Position numbers and translations under genes: made by a program
Source: Saccharopolyspora erythraea
GTDB lineage: Bacteria > Actinomycetota > Actinomycetes > Mycobacteriales > Pseudonocardiaceae
Assembly: GCF_018141105.1 (NCBI RefSeq)
Contig: NZ_CP054839.1
Coordinates: 186,001 to 250,000 of the forward strand
DNA: 64,000 nucleotides
Direction of reading: 5' to 3'
The notes under the pieces: generated by a model
Seen by the model: the letters and a program-made list of their open reading frames with translations, nothing else
Told to the model about the DNA's origin: nothing
Database searches by the model: none
Part shown: in pieces, positions 45,964 through 54,411 of the stretch
Layout of the letters: every line of letters begins with the position of its first letter
Numbering within the stretch: position 1 is the first letter of the stretch

Positions 45964-47508
45964 ATGAGTTTGCGAACCATCACATCCGGGCGTGTGACGA
46001 CCGCGGTCCTCGCGAGCTGCGCTGCTATCGCGGTGGCCGTCGCGCCCGCTTCCGCGGCTCCCTCGCGCGACCTCGGTGACCGGATCAGCGGAAACGCGGT
46101 CAACCGGCACCTGGTCGCCCTGCAGCGAATCGCCGACCAGAACGGCGGGAACCGCGCCTCCGGACGTCCGGGCTACGAGGCCAGCGTCGACTACGTCGCG
46201 AACAAGCTGCGCTCGGCCGGGTTCGACGTCACCACGCCGAAGTTCGAGTACCAGGCCTACTACCTCGACAAGTTCGGTCTCGCCGTGGCGGGACAACCGG
46301 TCGAGGGCGACGCGCTGGAGTACTCGCCCGCGACCCCGCAGGGCGGGCTGACGGCACCGCTCTCGGTGCTGCCCGCCGACCCGACCCCGGGGTGCGAGGC
46401 GACCGACTACCAGGGCACCGACGTCAGCGGCACCGTCGTGCTCATCCAGCGCGGCACCTGCAGTTTCGCCGACAAGCAGCGCATCGCCGCCGAGGCGGGC
46501 GCGGTCGGCGCGATCATCTACAACAACGTCGACGGTGCGCTCAACGGCACCCTCGGCGACCCGGCCGACGCCCGGATCCCGACCGCGGGAGTCACCAAGC
46601 AGGTCGGCGAGGCGCTGGCAGGCCAGGCCGGTGCCGAGGTGCACCTCGACGTGCAGTCGCGGCTGGAGACCGTCAAGACCCGCAACGTCGTCGCGCAGAC
46701 CCGCACCGGGCGCGCCGACAACGTGGTGATGGCGGGGGCCCACCTCGACAGCGTTCCCGAAGGCCCGGGCATCAACGACAACGGCACCGGCAGCGCGGGT
46801 CTGCTGGAGACCGCGCTGCGGCTCGGCAGCTCGCCCAAGGTGAACAACGCGGTCCGCTTCGCGTTCTGGGGTGCCGAGGAGTCGGGGCTGGTCGGTTCGA
46901 CCAAGTACGTGCAGAGCCTGAGCTTCGAGCAGCAGCTCGACATCGCTCTCTACCTGAACTTCGACATGATCGGCTCGCCCAACGCCGGCTACTTCGCCTA
47001 CGACGGCGACAACTCCGACGGCGTCGGCGCGGGCCCCGGCCCGCAGGGCTCGGCGCAGATCGAGCGCGACCTGGTCGAGGCGATGGCCGCCAACGGTGTG
47101 CAGACCGAGGGCAAGGACTTCGACGGGCGCTCCGACTACGGCGAGTTCATCGCGGTCGGCATCCCCGCGGGTGGCCTGTTCACCGGTGCCGAGGGCATCA
47201 AGACGCCGGAGCAGGCCGCGAAGTGGGGCGGTGAGGCGGGCAAGGCCTACGACCCGAACTACCACATGCCGGGCGACACCCTCGCCAACGTCGACCGGGT
47301 CGCCCTGGAGCGCAACGCCAAGGCCGTCGCGTCGGTCGTGCAGCACTACGCCGCGAGCACCGAAGGTGTGAACGGCGTGCAGACCCGCGCGCAGCGGGCG
47401 CAGCTGCGCAGTGCCGAAGGCGCGATGACCGCGCAGCGCGTCGCGACGGCGGAGCCGGAGCACGCGCACGGCGCGGACGCGCACGGGTGCGGGCGCGACC
47501 GCGCCTGA
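45964..47508 (+). CDS. Secreted M28-family zinc aminopeptidase with PA domain
   Basis: A 514-residue exported peptidase of the Streptomyces/yeast aminopeptidase Y type. A Sec signal (TTAVLASCAAIAVAVAPASAAP) is followed by the peptidase, into which a PA domain is inserted (GTVVLIQRGTCSFADKQRIAAEAGAVGAIIYNN). The zinc ligands and catalytic residues are in AGAHLDSVPEGPGINDNGTG, GAEESGL, NFDMIG and YDPNYHMPGDT. The tail is rich in His. Two ATG codons lie in tandem; 45964 has better spacing from GGGGG. A hairpin follows the gene. Confidence 0.93.
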   Translation: MSLRTITSGRVTTAVLASCAAIAVAVAPASAAPSRDLGDRISGNAVNRHLVALQRIADQNGGNRASGRPGYEASVDYVANKLRSAGFDVTTPKFEYQAYYLDKFGLAVAGQPVEGDALEYSPATPQGGLTAPLSVLPADPTPGCEATDYQGTDVSGTVVLIQRGTCSFADKQRIAAEAGAVGAIIYNNVDGALNGTLGDPADARIPTAGVTKQVGEALAGQAGAEVHLDVQSRLETVKTRNVVAQTRTGRADNVVMAGAHLDSVPEGPGINDNGTGSAGLLETALRLGSSPKVNNAVRFAFWGAEESGLVGSTKYVQSLSFEQQLDIALYLNFDMIGSPNAGYFAYDGDNSDGVGAGPGPQGSAQIERDLVEAMAANGVQTEGKDFDGRSDYGEFIAVGIPAGGLFTGAEGIKTPEQAAKWGGEAGKAYDPNYHMPGDTLANVDRVALERNAKAVASVVQHYAASTEGVNGVQTRAQRAQLRSAEGAMTAQRVATAEPEHAHGADAHGCGRDRA

Positions 47509-47519
47509 GGTGGCACGCC

Positions 47520-47558
47520 GGGTGCCCCGTCCGTCCTGCCGGGACGGGCGGGGTACCC
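47520..47558 (+). terminator. Hairpin after the M28 peptidase gene
   Basis: GGGTGCCCCGTCCGTCC pairs with the following GGACGGGCGGGGTACCC, with two non-canonical or mismatched pairs and a 5-nt loop. No U-tract. Confidence 0.6.
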
Positions 47559-47652
47559 CGCATTTCTCGCCTGAGCCCGCGGAAACCGCGTCCGCGAGTG
47601 AAACTACGAACGTGAGAACCGGCGGCCTGAGCCCGAGCAGCATGGAGTCCCG

Positions 47653-48852
47653 ATGAAGTGCACCGTCCTCGCCGTGTCCGCAGTGGTCGTCGCGACGGCA
47701 TCGGCCGCCGCGCCCGCGGTCGCGTCTCCCGAGCCCGCCGACGTCCCCGGCCTGGTGCGCTTCGCCACCTTCAACGCCTCGCTCAACCGCGCCACCGAAG
47801 GCGAGCTGCTGGCGGACCTGTCCACACCGGACGACGAGCAGGCGCGCAAGGTCGCCGAGGTCGTGCAGCGCAACCGGCCCGACGTGGTGCTGCTCAACGA
47901 GTTCGACTTCGTGCCCGGCGGCGCGGCCGTCGACGCGTTCCGCGCCAACTACCTCGCCGTCGGCCACAACGGCGCGCAGCCCATCGACTACCCCTACGCC
48001 TACACCGCGCCGGTCAACACGGGTGTGCCGTCGGGGATGGACCTGGACAACGACGGCAGGACCGGCGGCCCCGGCGACGCGTACGGATTCGGCCAGTTCC
48101 CCGGCCAGTACGGGATGGTGGTGCTGTCCAAGCACCCGATCGGCGATGTCCGCACGTTCCAGCACTTCCGGTGGACCGACATGCCCGGCGCCATGATGCC
48201 CGACGACCCGGCCACGCCCGAGCCCGCCGACTGGTACTCGCCGCAGGAGAAGCAGGCGCTTCGGCTGTCGTCGAAGTCGCACTGGGACCTGCCGATCCAC
48301 GTCGGCGGCCGGACCGTGCACCTGCTGGCCTCGCACCCGACGCCGCCGAGCTTCGACGGTCCCGAGGACCGCAACGGTGTGCGCAACCACGACGAGATCC
48401 GCTTCTGGGCCGACTACGTAGCCGGCGCCGGCTACGTCTACGACGACGCCGGCCGCACCGGCGGCCTCGAACGCGGCGCCCCCTTCGTCATCGCAGGCGA
48501 TCAGAACGCCGACGCGAACGACGGCGACAGCGCCGACCGCGCGGCCACGCAACTGCTGAACGCGCAGCGCGTCATCGACCCCCTACCGGGCAGCTTCGGG
48601 GCGGTCGAAGCGGCGCGGAACCAGGGCGGCGCCAACACCGGTCACCGCGGAGCGCCGTACTTCGACACCGCCGACTTCGGCGACCAGAGCCCGGGCAACC
48701 TGCGGGTGGACTACGTGCTGCCGTCGCTGCCGCTGGTCCCGCTGCGCAGCGGCGTGTTCTGGCCGGGCACCCACGACGAGCTGTCCCGGCTCAACGACAC
48801 CTCCGACCACCACCTGGTCTGGGTCGACGTGCTGGCCGCCTACCACGACTGA
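47653..48852 (+). CDS. Secreted endonuclease/exonuclease/phosphatase-family protein
   Basis: A 399-residue exported protein. A signal peptide (VLAVSAVVVATASAAAPAVAS) leads to an EEP fold: VRFATFNASLN, the metal-binding VVLLNEFDF, HLLASHPTPPSFDG, VIAGDQNADANDGD and the C-terminal SDHHLVWVDV. It may be a nuclease or a phosphoesterase; the long acidic inserts resemble secreted actinobacterial and marine EEP proteins rather than sphingomyelinases. ATG 47653 has GGAG 5 nt upstream. It lies downstream of the M28 gene, but a hairpin separates them. Confidence 0.85.
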   Translation: MKCTVLAVSAVVVATASAAAPAVASPEPADVPGLVRFATFNASLNRATEGELLADLSTPDDEQARKVAEVVQRNRPDVVLLNEFDFVPGGAAVDAFRANYLAVGHNGAQPIDYPYAYTAPVNTGVPSGMDLDNDGRTGGPGDAYGFGQFPGQYGMVVLSKHPIGDVRTFQHFRWTDMPGAMMPDDPATPEPADWYSPQEKQALRLSSKSHWDLPIHVGGRTVHLLASHPTPPSFDGPEDRNGVRNHDEIRFWADYVAGAGYVYDDAGRTGGLERGAPFVIAGDQNADANDGDSADRAATQLLNAQRVIDPLPGSFGAVEAARNQGGANTGHRGAPYFDTADFGDQSPGNLRVDYVLPSLPLVPLRSGVFWPGTHDELSRLNDTSDHHLVWVDVLAAYHD

Positions 48853-48965
48853 CGCGCGGCTCATCGCCTGTCTTCGAACTAGCCTTGCGTGGCGGCGCGT
48901 GTAGCGGTGCCGGTTGCGCGGGTGGGCCAAACGGCTTCGCCGCCTCACAGATCGAGGACAGCCAC

Positions 48966-49736
48966 TCAGTCCAGCGCGCGCCGCAGGAAGAAGCGGACGC
49001 CCAGCACGCCGAACAGCAGCGTCGCCGCCACCAGCGCGAGCACGCAGATCCACGGCGCGATGTGCGGAACGTCCGGCAGCAGCGCGCCGCGCATCCCCTC
49101 GCTGAGGTAGGTCAGCGGGTTGAACGCGCACAACACCTGGAACCAGCGGAGCTGGTCGAGCTGCGCCCACGGGAACTGCGTCGCGCCGGTGAACATCAGC
49201 GGTGCCAGGATCACCGCGAACATGATGTTGATGCGCCGGGGCGGCACGGCGGCACCCACCGTCAGGCCGACGGCGGCGCCGGACAGCGACCCGAGCAGCA
49301 TGCACAGGACCGCGAACGGGAGTCCGGCGAGGTCCCACGCCACGGTGCCGAACATCAGGATGCCGATCGGGACCATCAGCAGCGCCGCGAACAACCCGCG
49401 CATCGCCCCGAACAGCATCTTCTCCACCGCGACCAGGCTGATCGGCAGCGGAGCCAGCAGCCGGTCCTCGATCTCCCGCGAGAACGAGAAGTCCAGCACC
49501 AGCGGGAACGACGTGTTCTGCAGCGACACCAGGAACGCGTTGAGCGCGATCATCCCCGGCAGCAGGATCTGCTCGTATCCGGGCTGGGTGTAGCCGAGCT
49601 GGCCGAGCACGGTGCCGAAGATGAACAGCATCGCGACCGGCTGCACCAGCACCTGCGCCATGAAGCTGGGAAGCTCCCGCCCGGTGACGAAGACGTCGCG
49701 GCCCAGGACCGCGGTGAACGCGCGGACGGAGGTCAT
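48966..49736 (-). CDS. ABC-2 type permease (drug exporter, DrrB-like)
   Basis: A 256-residue permease with six membrane segments and the ABC-2 signature NPLTYLSEGMRGAL near the C-terminus. The family exports drugs, lipids or natural products. ATG 49736 overlaps the ATPase stop (ATGA). The operon order is MarR regulator, ATPase, permease, so the exporter is probably controlled by the regulator. Its substrate is not known. Confidence 0.9.
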   Translation of the reverse strand: MTSVRAFTAVLGRDVFVTGRELPSFMAQVLVQPVAMLFIFGTVLGQLGYTQPGYEQILLPGMIALNAFLVSLQNTSFPLVLDFSFSREIEDRLLAPLPISLVAVEKMLFGAMRGLFAALLMVPIGILMFGTVAWDLAGLPFAVLCMLLGSLSGAAVGLTVGAAVPPRRINIMFAVILAPLMFTGATQFPWAQLDQLRWFQVLCAFNPLTYLSEGMRGALLPDVPHIAPWICVLALVAATLLFGVLGVRFFLRRALD

Positions 49737-50716
49737 CGCAGTTCTCTCCCGGTGAGTTCGATGAACACGTCTTCCAGCGTCGCCGACCCCGGCGACAGGT
49801 CGATGATCGGAACCTGCCGCTGGTGCAGGGCCTGGGCGACCGGTCCCAGCAACGCCGACGGCTCGCCCTCGACGTACAGCCGCATCCGCAGCTCCGGCTC
49901 GGCCTCGGCGGTCTGGCCCGCGCTGACCGACTCCACCCGCTCGACTCCGCGCACCGCGCACAACAGCTCGGACAGCTCGTGCTCGTCGACACCGGCCGAC
50001 AGCACCGTCACGGCGAGCGTGCCGCTGCCGGGCAGCGACTTGATCAGCTTCTCCGGTGTGTCCAGCGTGAGCAGCTTGCCGTGGTCGACGATGCCGACGC
50101 GGTCGGAGAGCTTCTCCGCCTCGTCCATGTCGTGCGTGGTCAGCACCACGGTCACGCCGCCGGCGCGCAGCTCGGTGACGCGGTCGTGGACGAACAGGCG
50201 GGCCTGCGGGTCCAGCCCGGTCGACGGTTCGTCCAGGAACAGCACCTCGGGGCGGTGGATCAGCGCGCGGGCGATCATCAGCCGCTGGGCCTGACCGCCG
50301 GAGAGGTCGTCGACCCTGGCCTTCGCCTTGCCCGCCAGGCCCATCCGCTCCAGCAGCTCGTCGGCGAGCCGGTGCCGCTCGGCCCGGCCGACGCCGTGGT
50401 AGTTGGCGTGCCAGACCAGGTTCTGCCGGGCGTTGAGCGAGCGGTCCAGGTTGACCCGCTGCGGGACGACGGCGACCTTGCTGCGGGCGGCGACCGGATC
50501 GGTGGCGACGTCGATCCCGGCGACCCGCGCGGTACCGCTGGTCAGCAGGACCCGGGTGGTGAGGATCCCCACGGTGGTGGTCTTGCCCGCGCCGTTCGGC
50601 CCGAGCAGTCCGAAGACCTCGCCGGGGGTGACCTCGAAGCTCAGCCCGTCGACGGCGTTGGACGCGCTCTTCGGGTACTTCTTGACCAGGTCGACCACTT
50701 CAACCGCAGAAGTCAC
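49733..50716 (-). CDS. ABC transporter ATPase (DrrA-like)
   Basis: A 327-residue ATPase. Walker A is GPNGAGKTT near residue 41, the signature LSGGQAQRLMIARAL, Walker B VLFLDEPSTGLD and the switch His VVLTTHDMDE. The C-terminal DrrA-type domain is long (VLSAGVDEHELSELLCAVRGVERV). It drives the permease encoded just after it. GTG 50716 overlaps the MarR gene by 17 nt. Confidence 0.93.
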   Translation of the reverse strand: MTSAVEVVDLVKKYPKSASNAVDGLSFEVTPGEVFGLLGPNGAGKTTTVGILTTRVLLTSGTARVAGIDVATDPVAARSKVAVVPQRVNLDRSLNARQNLVWHANYHGVGRAERHRLADELLERMGLAGKAKARVDDLSGGQAQRLMIARALIHRPEVLFLDEPSTGLDPQARLFVHDRVTELRAGGVTVVLTTHDMDEAEKLSDRVGIVDHGKLLTLDTPEKLIKSLPGSGTLAVTVLSAGVDEHELSELLCAVRGVERVESVSAGQTAEAEPELRMRLYVEGEPSALLGPVAQALHQRQVPIIDLSPGSATLEDVFIELTGRELR

Positions 50717-51191
50717 TGCTGCCCTCTCTCGCTTCGGACGCTTCCACCGCGTCGAGCCCCTCCAGGATCGTGAGCAGGTAGGTGCGGATCACGGCCTCCT
50801 CCTCCGGCGTCGTCGGCGGGGTGATCGCGCGGAACCGCGCGCTGACCCCCTCCAACGCCTCGCGCAGCGCCTGCCTTCCCGCGGCGGTGATGCACAGCCG
50901 GACGGCCCGCCGGTCGCTGGTGTCGCGCTCCCTGCTCAACAGGCCGTCGGCCTCGAGCGCGTCCACGACCGGTGTGAGCGTCGCCGGGCGGACCCAGCAG
51001 TGCCGCGCGACGTCGCGGTGGGTGAGGCCGTCGTGCTCGGCGAGCGCGGTCAGCGCGGTCAGCGCCGTCCCGCTCAGCGGGGTGTGCGCGGTGACGGCCT
51101 GGTGCCAGTGCCTGCCGATCCGCTGGCCGGTGAGCGCGACCAGCCGCCCCAGCGGCATCCGCTCGGGATCCGGTTCCAGCAGGCCGGTCAC
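50700..51191 (-). CDS. MarR-family regulator of the ABC exporter
   Basis: A 163-residue winged-helix protein with GTALTALTALAEHDGLTHRDVARHCWVRPATLTPVVDALEADGL and the wing RERDTSDRRAVRL. It overlaps the ATPase gene and so is the first gene of the exporter operon, which it most likely represses. GTG 51191 is 6 nt after a TACGAT -10 (51198-51203) and has no Shine-Dalgarno sequence. A second MarR gene lies divergent at 51288. Confidence 0.9.
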   Translation of the reverse strand: MTGLLEPDPERMPLGRLVALTGQRIGRHWHQAVTAHTPLSGTALTALTALAEHDGLTHRDVARHCWVRPATLTPVVDALEADGLLSRERDTSDRRAVRLCITAAGRQALREALEGVSARFRAITPPTTPEEEAVIRTYLLTILEGLDAVEASEAREGSSDFCG

Positions 51192-51197
51192 CCCACG

Positions 51198-51203
51198 ATC
51201 GTA
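51198..51203 (-). promoter_or_regulatory. -10 hexamer of the MarR-ABC operon, leaderless
   Basis: TACGAT on the minus strand ends 6 nt before GTG 51191; a TTGCCG -35 candidate lies 19 nt further upstream. Confidence 0.55.
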
Positions 51204-51275
51204 GTCAGCAGGAACAGTTAGTCGGCAAATCATTTTCGCGTGGACGGAATCATCCGTTCTGATGTAGCCGCCTTG

Positions 51276-51281
51276 TAGCCT
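51276..51281 (+). promoter_or_regulatory. -10 hexamer of the divergent MarR gene, leaderless
   Basis: TAGCCT ends 6 nt before GTG 51288, which has no Shine-Dalgarno sequence. Confidence 0.55.
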
Positions 51282-51287
51282 GAACGA

Positions 51288-51767
51288 GTGAAGAACGTGA
51301 CCGACGCTGAAGTCAGTTGGCTGGACGGCTGCGAGATGGCCGCGTGGCGCTCCTACATCGTCGGCAGCGCCCTGCTCGAGCATCGGCTCAACCGCGAGCT
51401 CCAGGCGGCCCATGGACTCTCGATCGCCGACTACGAGATCCTCGTCAGGCTGTCCGAGCGGCCGGGCATGCGGATGCGGATGAGCGAGCTCGCCACCGAG
51501 GTGGCGCACTCCAAGAGCCGCATCTCACACCAGATCCGGCGCCTTGAAGCGGAGGAGCTGGTGCGCCGCGAGGACTGCCCGAGCGACGGCAGGGGTGTCT
51601 TCGCGATGCTCACCGAAGCGGGCGAGCGCAGGCTGCGCGAGGCCGCTCCGACCCACGTCGCGGGCGTGCGCGAGCACATGATCGACCATATCGACCCGGA
51701 GGACCAGGAGGTCCTCGCCAAGGTCTTCGGGAAGCTCACCGCGCGCCTGCGCAGCACTGACACCTGA
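51288..51767 (+). CDS. MarR-family transcriptional regulator
   Basis: A 159-residue MarR protein. LEHRLNRELQAAHGLSIADYEILVRLSERPGMRMRMSELATEVAHSKSRISHQIRRLEAEELV carries the winged helix, and the wing follows with DCPSDGRGVFAML. There is no reactive cysteine near the N-terminus as in OhrR. It faces the MarR-ABC operon about 100 nt away, so the two regulators may share the gap, but no clear shared palindrome is visible. GTG 51288 fits a leaderless start. Confidence 0.92.
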   Translation: MKNVTDAEVSWLDGCEMAAWRSYIVGSALLEHRLNRELQAAHGLSIADYEILVRLSERPGMRMRMSELATEVAHSKSRISHQIRRLEAEELVRREDCPSDGRGVFAMLTEAGERRLREAAPTHVAGVREHMIDHIDPEDQEVLAKVFGKLTARLRSTDT

Positions 51768-51816
51768 CACATCCCGGCTGTTTCCGGACACGCCCGATTG
51801 GCTACGCTGCGGCGTT

Positions 51817-51901
51817 GGAAGCGTGGCAGAGCGGCCGAATGCACTCGCCTTGAAAGCGAGCGTGCCGAAAGGCACCGGGGGTTCGAATCCCCCCGCTTCC
51901 G
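51817..51901 (+). tRNA. tRNA-Ser (anticodon TGA)
   Basis: An 85-nt class II tRNA. The acceptor GGAAGCG pairs with CGCTTCC, followed by discriminator G. The anticodon arm is ACTCGCCTTGAAAGCGAGC with TGA, the long variable arm is GTGCCGAAAGGCAC, and the T arm is GGGGGTTCGAATCCCCC. CCA is not encoded. Confidence 0.96.
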
Positions 51902-51920
51902 CAGCCGTGAACAGCAGGAA

Positions 51921-51955
51921 CGGAGCCCGGCGAGGATCGTCCTCGCCGGGCTCCG
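51921..51955 (+). terminator. Terminator after tRNA-Ser
   Basis: A perfect 16-bp stem (CGGAGCCCGGCGAGGA with its complement) with a 3-nt TCG loop starts 20 nt after the tRNA. No U-tract. Confidence 0.85.
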
Positions 51956-52012
51956 CTGCCTCTGGGCTCAGTTCTCGTCTCAGTCGAGGGTCGGACGTGC
52001 GAGCCGGCTGGA

Positions 52013-52078
52013 AACGTCGTCCTCGACGTTGACATGGTGATCGTGGCGTTCTAACGTCGTCAACGTCCAGGACAACGT
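52013..52078. promoter_or_regulatory. Repeated AACGTCG/CGACGTT motifs upstream of the HTH gene
   Basis: AACGTCG and CGACGTT form an inverted repeat with a 4-nt spacer (52013-52030). AACGTCGTC recurs at 52053, and CAACGTCC/ACAACGTTG follows to 52080. They look like operator sites for the gene at 52098, probably autoregulatory. Confidence 0.45.
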
Positions 52079-52097
52079 TGGAGAGATGGGTGCTGTC

Positions 52098-52484
52098 ATG
52101 AGCGTTCCAGTGCGGTACCTCGGAGCGTCCGGCCTCGCCGGGCGTCTCGGCGTGTCCCGATCAGCGGTGGCCAAGTGGCGCGAACGCCACGGACCGGACT
52201 CCCCGCACCCGTTCCCCGTGCCGGACGTCGAGATCGACGGGGTGCCGGGTTGGCGGCCGGCACGTGTGTCCGAAGTGGAGCACTGGCGTGCGGATCTGCC
52301 GGGCCGCGGAGCCGGCGGCGGACGACCGTCGGCCGCCGAACGCGAGTACTTGCGTGCGGCTCAGTCGCGGGGTGTGAGCCGGGACGAGGCGAGGCGCGTG
52401 GCCGATGCCATCGAGGAGGAACGTCCGGAGATGAGACGGCCGGAGATCTACGCGTGGTTGTTGGCCATGTGGCGGGAAGACTAG
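52098..52484 (+). CDS. Small helix-turn-helix DNA-binding protein
   Basis: A 128-residue protein of unknown role. YLGASGLAGRLGVSRSAVAKWRERHG is a MerR/excisionase-like helix-turn-helix, followed by PFPVPDVEIDGVPGWRPARVSEVEHWRADLPGRG, which is typical of short HTH_17-like proteins. The C-terminal part (AEREYLRAAQSRGVSRDEARRVADAIEEER) is helical. Two starts are possible, ATG 52086 (GGAGAG close) and ATG 52098. Proteins of this kind often come with integrated elements near tRNA genes, but no integrase is present here. Confidence 0.65.
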   Translation: MSVPVRYLGASGLAGRLGVSRSAVAKWRERHGPDSPHPFPVPDVEIDGVPGWRPARVSEVEHWRADLPGRGAGGGRPSAAEREYLRAAQSRGVSRDEARRVADAIEEERPEMRRPEIYAWLLAMWRED

Positions 52485-53421
52485 AAGCACGGTGGTCCTC
52501 GCGCGCGGGTCTGTTGCGAGAGCGGGTCGGGGGCGGTTACTCGCCGGCGGCGGATGCGCACACGTGCGTTTCGGATACACGCGTGCAACCGGCGTGCGAG
52601 GCTCGCCTGGATGTCGATCAGCTGGCGCTGATCACTGCGGCTTGGTTCGCCGTGACGTTCGTGGGTCTGTCGGCGCAGCTGCCGGTGGTAGCGATCCAGA
52701 CCTGGCAGCAGGTCTGCTGTTGCGTCAGCCTGCCCGCGGCGGTGGGAGCCGTCGGCGCGGGGGGAAGCCGTCAGACGGCGCGGAACTGGCTGCGCAGCCT
52801 GCAGTTCCGCTTCACTCCGCCGGACTCCCGCACCAGTTCATCGGTAGCCGACGCGCGGAGGCTCGCCCGCCTCTCCTGAGGGCGGCAAGCTTGTCCGGCG
52901 GCGCGGGCGCTGCCGGATGAAGCACACCGGATGTGCTTTCTATCGCGTGTGCAAGAACGCGTTCATCGTCTCTTGCCGTTGCCGGGTATCGGCAATCGGG
53001 TCGACCCTGTCGGCCGTGAGTACTGGTCCACGCGTCTGGATCTGAGCGGAGAAGCATCCGCGGTCCAGCGCCATTCCCGTCACCGTGCGCGTCTGTGCAA
53101 TGCGCGGATCTTGCGGCATGGTGGGTACCGAGGGTGCCGCCTTCCGCCGTCTGACGTGCGACGTTCGTCCGAGCGGTACGGGCCGGACGACCCGGCGGAT
53201 GCCGGAGATTGGACGCATCGGGACGCATTCCGGTTTCATCGGATTCGATTTCGATATGCACTTGTCGTATGCTCGTCGAGGAGTTCCTCGGGGCTCATTA
53301 TCTGATCTCAGGTGCAGTATTTACAATCCCTGGATCAGTTGCATTCAGAAATTGCGTCCCGTCTTCCGGATGTGGCAGTCTTTCACCCGTTCGTGTTCCC
53401 CCTGATCTTGTGCGAGGAAAA
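52485..53421. other. Gene-poor region of about 940 bases
   Basis: I see no recognisable gene family here. One weak frame at 52583-52879 has a hydrophobic stretch. From about 53240 the GC content falls clearly, up to the lipoprotein gene, which suggests a promoter region or remains of transferred DNA. Several short open frames have no normal third-position GC bias. Confidence 0.5.
52583..52879 (+). CDS. Doubtful small hypothetical protein with a hydrophobic segment
   Basis: A frame of 98 residues from GTG 52583. The part ALITAAWFAVTFVGLSAQLPVVAIQ could form a membrane helix, and a cluster QQVCCCVSLPA follows. There is no ribosome-binding site, no known homology and only weak codon bias, so it may be non-coding or a decayed gene. 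Confidence 0.25.
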   Translation: MQPACEARLDVDQLALITAAWFAVTFVGLSAQLPVVAIQTWQQVCCCVSLPAAVGAVGAGGSRQTARNWLRSLQFRFTPPDSRTSSSVADARRLARLS

Positions 53422-53997
53422 TTGAAAAGGCTGATCGCGCCTGTTGCGGTCGCGTTGCTGCTCGGGCTGACCGGATGCGCCGGTTCGAACGGCGCCGACA
53501 CCATTGCCCCGGCTGACGTCGCGGGCGAGAACAGCGGCGAAACCCAGAACCAGCAGTCCGCGGGCGAGGAGCAGGCCTCCACCGGCTCCGGCACCGTGAA
53601 GTTCGGCGAATCCGTCGAGTTCGCGCCCGAGGCGGACACCACCCTCAAGGTCACCCTCAAGGCGCCGACCGACCAGAGCGCCCTGGAGACGATGGTCCCG
53701 GCCGAGGGCAAGTACGTCTACATCGACGCCGAGGCCGTCCTGACCGACGGCATCATGGGCGTCGTCAGCGGTGACGAGTTCACCCTGATCGACGCCAAGG
53801 GCAACCGCTACGAGCAGGCGGCGGCGACCCTCGACGACATGTTCCTGGAGATGCTCGCCCCCAACGGCGAACCGGGCACCGGCGTGATCGTCTACGACGT
53901 GCCCGAGGGCACCGACCTCTCGTCGCTCAAGGTCGAGTGGGAGGCCACCGACAGCAGCGACAAGCCGGTCGGCATCGGCGGCACCTGGACCGCCTGA
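53422..53997 (+). CDS. Lipoprotein with DUF4352-like domain
   Basis: A 191-residue surface lipoprotein. TTG 53422 follows GAGGAAA and gives MKRLIAPVAVALLLGLTGC with the lipobox LTGC. A Gln/Glu/Ser-rich linker leads to a beta-rich domain (VKFGESVEFAPEADTTLKVTLKAP, YVYIDAEAVLT, DEFTLIDAKGNRYEQ, GVIVYDVPEGTDLSSLKVEWEA) like DUF4352, an immunoglobulin-type fold. The function is unknown. A hairpin follows the gene. Confidence 0.8.
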   Translation: MKRLIAPVAVALLLGLTGCAGSNGADTIAPADVAGENSGETQNQQSAGEEQASTGSGTVKFGESVEFAPEADTTLKVTLKAPTDQSALETMVPAEGKYVYIDAEAVLTDGIMGVVSGDEFTLIDAKGNRYEQAAATLDDMFLEMLAPNGEPGTGVIVYDVPEGTDLSSLKVEWEATDSSDKPVGIGGTWTA

Positions 53998-54411
53998 GCT
54001 CCTGGACCGCCTTGAGCGTCCGCGCGGATGCGCGGCGCTCGGCCGCGGCGGATCCGTCCGCCTGAGCCGTCGCCGGCAACCGGCTTCCGGACCGGGTCGT
54101 CTTTCCCTGAGAATGGGGAGGGCGGCCCGGTCCGTCGTATTCGAAGCTTGTTCTCGCGATCACTCGGACGAATTAAAAACTACACCCTTGCGGGTGATCA
54201 GATAGAACCAGGCGCGGTTAACATCATTCTGTTTCCGCTGGTCAGAGTGGTTTCGGTCTCGATCTTCCCGACTCGCCGTTCACCGGTCATGGCCGAAGAC
54301 CGGGTTAGTGTCCCTGCGGCACCGGACCCCGCGTGGTCCGTTGCGACCGCCGAACGGATTCCCCGGGTTCCTTCCGGGACGCCGCTGACGTCACCGGGAC
54401 AGGAGTCGATG
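53998..54411. other. Intergenic region before the L,D-transpeptidase gene
   Basis: About 410 bases with no convincing gene. It holds a terminator-like hairpin (54088-54134) and then an AT-rich patch at 54168-54185. Around it lies an inverted repeat GATCACTCG (54158) and CGGGTGATC (54191), 8 of 9 matching, with a 24-nt spacer, which may be an operator or part of a leader. Confidence 0.5.
54088..54134 (+). terminator. Hairpin after the lipoprotein gene
   Basis: CGGACCGGG pairs fully with CCCGGTCCG, with further partial pairing inside (TTTCCC with GGGGAG). It lies about 90 nt past the stop. No U-tract. Confidence 0.55.

Noticed and set aside
45943-48552. Long frame antisense to the M28 peptidase and EEP genes
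   Set aside because: Both sense genes have signal peptides and catalytic motifs; the antisense frame has none.
51817-52484. Integrated element at tRNA-Ser
   Set aside because: No integrase gene and no repeat of the tRNA 3' end were seen; the HTH gene alone is not enough.
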